DNA from: Avena insularis
Taxonomy: Eukaryota > Streptophyta > Magnoliopsida > Poales > Poaceae
NCBI GenBank assembly: GCA_023614405.1
Contig: CM042694.1
Location: 352,364,010 to 352,428,009, forward strand
Length of the DNA: 64,000 nucleotides
Direction of reading: 5' to 3'
Shown here: positions 56,997 through 64,000 of the stretch, piece by piece
Numbering within the stretch: position 1 is the first letter of the stretch
Layout: each line of letters starts with the position of its first letter
The notes under the pieces: model-generated
What the model was told of the DNA's origin: nothing
The model's input: the letters and a program-made list of their open reading frames with translations, nothing else
The model's database searches: none
Translations under genes and position numbers: made by a program

Positions 56997-58312
56997 GTAG
57001 CCCCCGAGTGTCCAGTGGAATCGCAGATTCGACTTGAGACTTTATGTAGTCTTTTGAGTGTATGACCGAGTATATTTTTGAGTGTTCTGTCTGTGTTATA
57101 GGGATTGTTGATATACGTGCCTGATTTATCCGATGTATCGGTATCAGTTAACTGCCTTAGGGCAAAACAACGCAATCTACTCGAACTCGAGTCCCCGGAC
57201 TCGAATTCGGAAAAGTGCTGGCGTAATTCGACTCAGGCCACGGAGGTCTTACAGGAGTCAAATTCCAGTGTATGGGTGTGAGCACTCGACGCGTCCGTCA
57301 AGGCATGTTCATCGTACCCGCAGGCATGGATATATTTCTGGTAATGCGCAACAGATGCGTTGCCAGGCCTTATTCAGGTCTTATCTTCACGTTGTAAGCG
57401 CAGCATCCGAATTTTTATCATCGCAGAGATGATTTGGGTGGCCCAGGAGACACAGTCTCTTTGCAGGGAAAATATTAGGCGGAGTCGCCATAGCGTTCGA
57501 GTGTGGATGTTATCGACACACAGCATGATGTACAAGGAAAAATAATCATAGGGTGCACGGCCAGTGCTCCCTATGGGAGTAGCCTCCGAGTGCCTACTCG
57601 AGTCGTACTCGAGTGGGGACTAAAAATCTTTGTGCGACTGTTGTCGTCTTTTATTACTTGTTTCAGTCGAATATGCTTCCGGCGCTTCCTATGGGAGTAG
57701 CCCGCAATTCACAATTGAATCGTTGATTCGAGTGATGGGTTGTCTTGAATGCTCGTACACCTGCATATAAATAATCGTAGGGTGCACGGCCAGCACTCCC
57801 TATGGGAGTAGCCCCCGAGTGCTTGGTTGAGTCGAAGACTCGAGCAAGGACTAAAGTAGTCGAATTCTTCTTATGGTTGAGTTATGACGTCAGTGCTAAC
57901 GATATGATGACTTCAGTTGCCAGCGTGAGCGGTTTTGACGAGACGTGACGAGTGGTGGGTCCCACTTTCTGACTTCGATTTGACTGGGTGTGTGTAATCT
58001 TATGTTTTAACTGCATCTTCTCGATTTCCGCACATAATGGGAATAGTGGAGGGACGGTTCATGGTCCAGCTTCGCCACGTGTCGATGGCGATGTGCGCCA
58101 CGCATCCAGTAGGGTTTCTGCTGGCCGTTGGATGGCATCGCGAGGAGGTTAAGTAGCAACGCAGCTGCGGTAATTTTCCCCATCTATCTTCTTGCTCGTG
58201 CCTCCATCGCCATTGTTGCTCTCTCTGCCTCCTTGCACGCTTCCTCTTCGCGGCACTGGACCAACTCCGTGTCTTCCCCAGTTACTTTCTCCGTTCGCAC
58301 CGCCATCGAAAG
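56997..58312. other. Leader region with repeated tract-like motifs in element B
   Basis: 1.3 kb with no supported ORF. The tract 'agcccccgagtg' at 57000 recurs, more or less degenerate, near 57583, 57700 and 57808, each time after 'tatgggagt'. The preceding 'agggtgcacggccag...ctccctatgggagtagc' is itself repeated at 57551-57590 and 57779-57815. A minus-strand reading gives repeated CTCGGGGGCTAC. ORFs 57133-57432 and 57360-57700 follow the repeats. The promoter of the plus-strand antisense gene should lie at its right end. Confidence 0.6.
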
Positions 58313-59383
58313 ATGGGTAAGAAGAAGGGAGGTGCCACCGCTGGATCTGCGGCCACCATTGCCGTCACCAAGAAGAAGGGCGGTACCACCACCGTGAGCA
58401 CCAGCGCCACCGGTGCTGGGAAGAAAAAGGGTGCGGGCACCCGCGTCACCAATGGCGCCTAGCGAGCGTCCATCATCAAACCTGCCGAGTTGCATCTTCA
58501 TTGTCAAGATGGAGTTCTTCTACCCACGGAAGACGACTCGCAAGTGCTCGGCAATGAGGTAATCCCTTGTTCTCCTCCAGGTTTCCGAGTGATGTTCCTT
58601 GCGTTCATCATTCGAGGTCTTTCTCTCCCCCTGCATCCTTTCTTCAGGGGTCTCCTTTGTTTCTATGGGCTCCAGCTGCACCAGCTGTCCCCAGATTCCA
58701 TTCTCCACATCTCTTGCTTCATCATGCTTTGTGAGTGCTGGCTCGGAATCGAGCCACAGTTTGGCCTCTTCAAGAGGCTTTTTAAGTTGAAACGTCAGTC
58801 AGTGTCCGGTTCGGTAGTCTACGACATAGGAGGCTGCGGGATCCACGTCGACTCCTCTGTCACCTACTTTGACATCAAGCTCACCGCGTCCGTCCAAGGG
58901 TGGAGAGACAAGTGGTTCTACATCCGCGACCAAAAGGCCGATGGAGACCACTACGGACGCGCTCCCTTCGATCCCGTGGCGACTTGCAGGAGGAGGCACT
59001 CCTGGAAGAATGTTGTGATGCCTAGCGAGTCTGAGGAAACGGAGGTGTTGTATAAGCATGTCTGTGACCTCGAAAAACGCAATGGCAAAGAAGAGGGAGG
59101 CGCCGCTCTCATTCGCACGTGGTTGCGCCGCCGCGTTCAGCCCCTGCAGGCCAGAGTCCACCCAATGTACTGCTAGGCTAGTGTGAGCGATGTCACTCGC
59201 GTATCTGCTGATGGCATTTCTACGGGTGAGGTAGACAGGAGGTTGCGATTGGTGACCAAATATACCACCAAGGAGGATCTCCCGGGCGAACCAGTCATGC
59301 CTCCTTTCGACGCCTCTAACCCTCCTCCTGAGATAGAACTGTACTACGAAGTAGTTTCTTTGTCGATTGCCACCAAGCGCTAG
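58313..59383 (+). pseudogene. Antisense gene of B, first exon: putative gypsy-type transposon domain
   Basis: ATG at 58313 opens a Lys/Gly/Thr/Ala-rich leader (MGKKKGGATAGS) that meets a TAG at 58460-58462. The same frame continues to 59383 with one more TAG at 59174-59176. The central part holds FRVMFLAFIIRGLSLP, FLFGLQLHQLSPDS-like LLCFYGLQLHQLSPDS, CECWLGIEPQFGLFKRLF and, further on, WRDKWFYIRD: the same domain as at 15079-15678 in A1 (compare FGVQLHNLPPDS and FLGIRPSLTLFRYYF) but clearly diverged. The function is unknown. It lies antisense to the element and converges with pol. Two amber codons in an otherwise open frame suggest recent silencing. Confidence 0.65.
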
Positions 59384-59412
59384 ATATGTAATGATGCATC
59401 TTTTGATTGCAG

Positions 59413-61080
59413 GACTGGAGCGTGTCTGCCAGTTTACCTCCTCAACCTGAAGGGGTTATTCCTCGCGAAGCAGAGGAGGAGGATGAGTCAGGGTCTACAG
59501 TCCCCATGGAGGAAGAAGAGGAAGCCCCCGAGTCCGCTGATCATGGGGCCCACAAGCATTCCCGTAGTGAGGACTCGGATGTGTCCTCTCTGTCAACGCC
59601 AGAGGATTCTCCTGCTACGGTTGCAGAGGAGCCCATTCCTGTCATTCCTTTCCGTGCAGTGGCTCCTCCCGCTCGGAAGAAGCTGCGACTTCCGAAGGAG
59701 TTGTCGGAGGAATCCTTCGACCTTGATAAATTTAACTGGTGAGTATTGCCTTCACGAATGCGTCTTGCTTTCTTTGTTGGAATTGCTTTTTCTGAAGTTT
59801 TTGCTGGATGTATTTTGTAGTCAAGCGGCATCGTCATCTTCTGATGATGTCTAATTTGTGAAAGACTCCAAAGTCACAGACTCCAAGGCCAAGGATGTGG
59901 CCGAGCTGTCTCCTTCTCCTCTAGTGGTGGCCCACTCTAGGCACAATTCTTCGAGTTCCCGCATGCTGGGGAACACCAGGTGGTTGCCCGGACGACTACG
60001 CGACAGTCATCTTCGGAGTCCCTGGAGGATCACGTAAGCATCCTTTTTGCTGTTTTGGCAGTCGAATTTATACTTTGTGCTACCACTGAATCTTTGTTTT
60101 CCTTTTGATGCAGCTCATTGTGAAGGAAGCTGCTCGCCTGGCGGAGCAAGTCCTTGTCATGGGTCGACAGCATGCTCTGCTGGACAATTGCCATCGTGTT
60201 GTCGAAGGTTAGTTTTTGCTTTGTCTTTGTGAAATTTATAAATTCGATTGATGATATATCCTGTGCTTTGTAGTTGAGCACAATGAACTTCTTCGTCGTG
60301 CTGCTACCCTTGAGAAGGCGCTTGCCGCGGCGGCGAAGAATCACGACGAAGCAATCGTAGCTCTGGAGGAGTTGCGAAAGCACGAAGAGGATTTGTGCGC
60401 CTCCACAACTTTTCTCGATTGCCCAGTCCCTCTCAGGTATTTTTTCAGCTGGATTTGCGTTGCTCCTTGTTTGATGTCGTATTGCTGTGCTAACACCTTA
60501 TGTATGCAGATGCCGATGGCCTGAGCTTCGACACCCAGTCCCTTCACCGCGAAGATGTGTTGGCCGGTGCCATTGCCGCAGTCGAAGACCGTAGCATTTC
60601 CCTTCAGGGGACGTTGATGAAGGCCAAGGGTGTGCTCAGTCGCATCCGTGAGGATCTAACTCCCAAGGCTAAGCTGATTGACAACCTTGAGGACCTGGTG
60701 GAATCCCTTGCTGGGGGTATTCCCATGGACTTCAAGAACTCTCAGCGGTCTGTAGGTGCTACCATGGCACTCGCGATGGCGCAGGCCCATGGTGTGGAGT
60801 TGGATCCTTCCATGATCTCCAAGGCGATGCCTGTCGGTGCAGATGGCCAACAGGTAGTGTTTGCTCCCTTCGCTACTGGCTGTGGTAAATATGGGCCGCA
60901 GCTCATCGACACAGTCACAAAATATTCTGCGGAGTTGCAATGAGCGAAGAAGGCGACGAAGACTGCGACATCAGGGGCTACCACCAGAAAGTCTGTGGCG
61001 TCAGAGGCTGCCACGGATTCGATGAGGCCCCCGAAGTGAAAGTCCAAGTCGAAGAAGCATATTGCTCCTTAGTTGCCAAT
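59413..61080 (+). pseudogene. Antisense gene of B, downstream exons
   Basis: After an AG acceptor at 59412 coding resumes (DWSVSASLPPQPEG), with an acidic, Ser/Glu-rich low-complexity part (59407-59742). Short GT-AG introns separate small exons (for example donor gtgagtattgcc after 59739, acceptor before 59820; donor gtaagcatcc at 60030, acceptor 60114; donor gttagttttt at 60210, acceptor 60273). The last large exon, 60510-60943, encodes a helical protein (EDVLAGAIAAVEDRSISLQG; GGIPMDFKNSQRSVGATMA) and then a Lys/Ser-rich tail broken by stops. This helix-rich C-terminus occupies the place of the coiled coil of A1's antisense gene. Confidence 0.5.
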
Positions 61081-61229
61081 CTGTAATAGTTGTAGTTATC
61101 TTTTGTTGAAACTATGATTTTGTGGAAGTATCCCTGTCGAGACTTTGCTGTGCTTGAATGCATTCATGCTTTTATCAATGTATTCTTGGCCCCTTATTTG
61201 CTTCTTGCTTGATTGTGATAGGGTACATC

Positions 61230-62059
61230 GAGTGGTCCTTCGAGTGGTCCGCGTGACTCTCCTCCTACCAATCAAACCACAACGCAACTAGTTCGAAGGT
61301 GGAGGAACTATCTTTGCTTTTTGATTCTGCGCGACGCATTAAGCGATTGGGCCTTGAGTTTCCCATCATCATGATGGCAGCGGATGTGTGGAAGTCAAAG
61401 GTGGAGAAGGCCACTGTCCGTGAGGGGTATCTCTTGGAGGAAGTGGTGCAGCTGAATGAGCAGTTCAAATGTTAGCTTTCTGCCTTCTCATCTTTTCTTT
61501 TAGTCAGTCGCGGCGATGCCTTGTCTTCACACTTTGCCATTTTGCTTGGTGTAGTTGTCAGCGCTTGTCATCCGCAGGATGAGAAGGACTGGATTGCCAT
61601 TCGAATGAATAACCTGACCAAGGAGCAACTGCAGGTGAGTGGGTACTTTTGGGTGGACCACGATCGTGCGATCGCGCTTGCGACCTGCAGGATCGTTCTT
61701 CTCGAGTACTTCATTATTTGAAGAAGGTGTAGTCGTGCCTTTGGCATATTTATCAAACGATGTTTCTGCCGGACGCCATCCCTTCAAGCCTGTTGGCTCT
61801 TCTGGCGAAGTTTCAAGATTTGAGTGCGGTCCGCGAGTGCGTGCGGCAGCAGTTAGTAGCTGGTGCTAAGGCTACGTTGCCACTGGTGCGACTGCATAGG
61901 CCGGATGTAGATGTTGCATCTGTTGCCGCTAGGCCACCGCCTCCGCCAGAAGGTATGACCTGGAACATGGTTCCGCACTATCAAGCGGTTAATCGGCCAG
62001 CAGAGGACATTGTTGATTTCTTCGAGGAGAAGACGAACATTCTTCTTTTGCAGCAGTAG
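61230..62059 (+). pseudogene. Second antisense coding block of B
   Basis: Discontinuous plus-strand coding: about 61290-61470 (RIKRLGLEFPIIMMAADVW; REGYLLEEVVQLNEQFK), 61570-61635 (DEKDWIAIRMNNLTKEQLQ) ending at a donor gtgagtgggt, and 61760-62059 (LLALLAKFQDLSAVRECVRQQL ... WNMVPHYQAVNRPAEDIVDFF) up to a stop at 62057-62059. It could be the remainder of the upstream gene or a separate gene. I do not recognise a named domain. It ends 20 bp before element A2. Confidence 0.45.
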
Positions 62060-62078
62060 CATGATTTGTATCCTACAC

Positions 62079-62594
62079 TATTGGGGATATACTTTCCAGG
62101 TATCCTCATTGTACCTCACTGACCAGGGTGGCCTACTTCGGGTTAGAGCTTTGCTTCACGGGCGGCCCAGTCAGGGAGAAGAGACGGAGTGCAGTCCGGC
62201 TACAGGAAGGCCTAGAAGACTTACCGACATAGGCCCATAGTGTTACTTGTAGTTCAAGATGTACTCTGTAACCGACTCTTAGTCGTAGCCAGATAGATCT
62301 CTCCTGTAAACCCTAGGCCGGATATCTATATAAGCCGTCCTAGGGAGAGCCTTTAGGGCACCCTTACAATAGTCTACAATCTCAACTCGCATAGGTGAAA
62401 CCCTTGTAACCCATATTCCGGCTCTGCCGTATTATTGGATTGCTAGCAGGAGTAGGATCCGTCCAAAGCCGGCGAATTCGAACCTAGGTAAACTTGTGTG
62501 CTCACCGTTCCGGAACACCGTATGTCTCACACTCCTCTCTTCCACATGCCTCGAGGGCCCCCCTCATGGCGTACTTGTCATCAATCCAACGACA
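62079..62594 (+). repeat. 5' LTR of element A2
   Basis: 516 bp, inverted repeat of 26021-26529 (and of 13881-14386), ending CCAACGACA. TATA-like CTATATAA at 62326-62333. Confidence 0.92.
62326..62333 (+). promoter_or_regulatory. TATA-like box of the A-family LTR
   Basis: CTATATAAGCC, also present on the minus strand in both A1 LTRs (14140-14147, 26280-26287). Conservation in all three LTRs supports a promoter role. Confidence 0.5.
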
Positions 62595-62596
62595 GT

Positions 62597-62614
62597 TGGT
62601 GCCCACCATGGGGC
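62597..62614 (+). other. Primer-binding site of element A2
   Basis: TGGTGCCCACCATGGGGC, two bases inside the LTR. It differs from A1 (TGGCGCCCACCGTGGGGC) at two positions, one of which creates the gag ATG. Confidence 0.75.
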
Positions 62615-64000
62615 AAGTGAGCTTCAGATCTGCGTTCCGAGCAGAATCTGCAAGAATCGGAATCGGTGAGACTATCGTCGTCGGCCGCATCCTCTACGCC
62701 AGCGACGTCCCTCTCATCGTTCTCGACGAGACCTGGATTCCGGCTAGGGAGGCCATGACTGCTTACACCATTATGTCTTTCGGCAAGATCGATGTGTACA
62801 TTGGATTCGCTGAACCTGTCCCACCCACCCTAGCGGTGATGATAGAGGCAGAAGAAATTTCTGGGTCCCCTTTGTCCGCGGAGGCGGCGGAGTTCCGGAT
62901 CTCAGAAAACCCTAATCCCACCCAGCCCGTACCCGTTGCGGAGATAGTGGAGAAATCCGAGCCTGAAGCAGACCTTGCGGTTCAAGTCAAATCTGGAGTG
63001 GATCTCCCTAGCGAGGCCGAATCCCAGATCGATCCATTCGCTAAAGTCGAAATGCAGGAGGATCATAGCAACAACCTTGTTCTAGCCCTTCCAACGACGG
63101 AATAGATCAACCATTCCTGAGGCACACGTTGAGGCGCATGATGATGCAAGACGCAAGCGTGGATGAGGTTCTTGAAACCATCAAGATCTTTGAGGAAGCC
63201 CATGAGGAAAGCCGCAACTACCTCAGGACTCACACGTCGCACTTCGTCGGATACATTGGATCCGGATCCGGCTCTACCGATGCTAGAGACAACACTGACT
63301 CGGTGCTGGAGGCGATCGAAACAAACACCGACTTACCTGCATCCTCGGATGACTCGATGATGTCGGCCGATTTCCGAAAGTTCTCCGCGAAGTATGAAGA
63401 GGAGTACAACTCCAAAGCTGCAAAAGAAGGAGAAGCCATGGATGAAGGATCCAGGGAAAACTCTCCCAAAGCGCAGGATGACATGGATATCAGAGATAAT
63501 CCCGAGCTCCATATGTCCGAAAGTACCGATTAGAGCTTGACTCCGGGAAATGGACCCAAAGCCGTCTTTGCTACCCGCGCTGCCAAGAAGGCAAAGAAGA
63601 GGAACAAGAAGAACAAGACCCCGGCAAAAGAAATTCCAGTAGAGGAGGTGATTGCCGAGGGATACGAGGAAGACTCGGATGGAGCACTTATCCCAGAAGA
63701 GCCCAAAGAAGAATTGATGGATGGACATGTGGTCACCGTAGGTGCCCGTAAACTCATCGATGCTGCATTAACCACACTTATCCCTACTGCAGCATAACTA
63801 ACTGCTGCGGAATTGGACGAAAGGGCCCAAGCCCTAGAAGCGCGTCATCAAGTACTCCTGGATGAAGCTAAAAACATCGAGGAAGAAAAGAAACGCATGG
63901 CCAAGGCGGAGAAGCTCATCTCTCTGCAACATTAGAAGAACCGGAAACGACATACACATGACAATCAATTTCTGGAAGTACGTAAGGTTCTCTTTGAGGG
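62608..64000 (+). pseudogene. Gag of element A2, N-terminal part
   Basis: ATG at 62608 (MGQVSFRSAFRAESARIG) lies inside the PBS. The frame is open to a TAG at 63103-63105; homology with A1 gag continues in 63129-63533 (ESRNYLRTHTSHFVGYIGSG) to a TAG and then in 63537-63797 (EVIAEGYEEDSDGALI, ARKLIDAALTT) to a TAA near 63795. Beyond that, coding homology continues in pieces to the window end (ALEARHQVLLDEAKN). It is an acidic, low-complexity protein as in A1. At least three stops make this copy inactive. Confidence 0.8.

Larger units (their letters stand above)
56526..62078 (-). mobile_element. Tat-type gypsy element B, 3' part with antisense genes
   Basis: An LTR (56526-56996) is followed by a polypurine-type tract GTAGCCCCCGAGTG, as in A1, so this is the 3' LTR of a minus-strand element. 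The plus strand carries spliced antisense coding blocks from 58313 to 62059. The gag-pol part should lie right of 62078, but element A2 is inserted there. The 5' LTR is not visible, so the insertion date and target duplication cannot be checked; the five bases left of the LTR are CCTTG. Confidence 0.75.
62079..64000 (+). mobile_element. Second copy of the A family (A2), left end
   Basis: LTR 62079-62594, PBS and the first 1.4 kb of gag on the plus strand, inverted relative to A1. The element runs past the window edge. The LTR start reads TATTGGGG in place of TGTTGGGG. It is inserted into element B; the preceding five bases are TACAC. Confidence 0.9.

Noticed and set aside
1..64000. CRISPR array, rRNA or tRNA genes, bacterial operons
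   Set aside because: No regularly spaced short repeats, no rRNA motifs and no cloverleaf seen by eye; tRNA-like strings are primer-binding sites. A tRNAscan run would be decisive.

Overview
This is plant nuclear DNA, most likely from a large-genome pooid grass (wheat, barley, oat or ryegrass relatives). The evidence is nested LTR retrotransposons of grass type, a long copia LTR resembling the BARE-1/Angela/WIS group as I remember it, Athila-type and Tat-type gypsy elements, a CACTA transposon end, GT-AG introns and one 12-exon host gene. The species cannot be fixed from the window. I see no rRNA or tRNA gene, CRISPR array or bacterial feature.

Left part, 1-44113: one nested transposon block that can be unpicked from target-site duplications (TSDs). 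A minus-strand copia element (G, 5' LTR 43385-44113) was hit by a plus-strand Athila-type element (C, ending at 40657). C's 5' LTR was hit by a copia element (D, 3' LTR 31069-32850). D's internal region was hit by a minus-strand long-LTR element (L0, visible in pieces between 9959 and 29726). L0 received a solo LTR (L1, 11989-28603, TSD TCATC), which received a complete Tat/Retand-type gypsy element (A1, 13881-26529, TSD TTTAG). L0 was also interrupted by another Athila-type element (E, 3' LTR ending at 9958), whose LTR carries a complete non-autonomous element (F, 2918-9505, TSD GGTTT).

Middle, 44114-52800: a decayed RNase H-like fragment (about 44136-44517) and then the only convincing host gene, a minus-strand full-length ABCB (MDR/P-glycoprotein type) transporter. 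Twelve exons join without a break into 1258 codons with two transmembrane domains and two intact ATP-binding cassettes. About 900 bp of non-repetitive sequence lies upstream, including a 15-bp palindrome with two G-boxes.

Right part, 53145-64000: a LINE 3' fragment, a gypsy integrase fragment with an internal deletion, a CACTA end inserted into that integrase, a second Tat-type gypsy element (B, from 56526) inserted in the CACTA sequence, and a second copy of the A family (A2, from 62079, plus strand) inserted in B and running off the window.

The least explained content is a pair of spliced, plus-strand genes lying antisense at the 3' ends of the minus-strand Tat elements A1 (14952-18116) and B (58313-62059). 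Both encode a 'putative gypsy type transposon' domain followed by disordered and coiled-coil parts. They are related but diverged, and their function is not established. All autonomous elements here are damaged by stops or frameshifts; the ABCB gene is open throughout.
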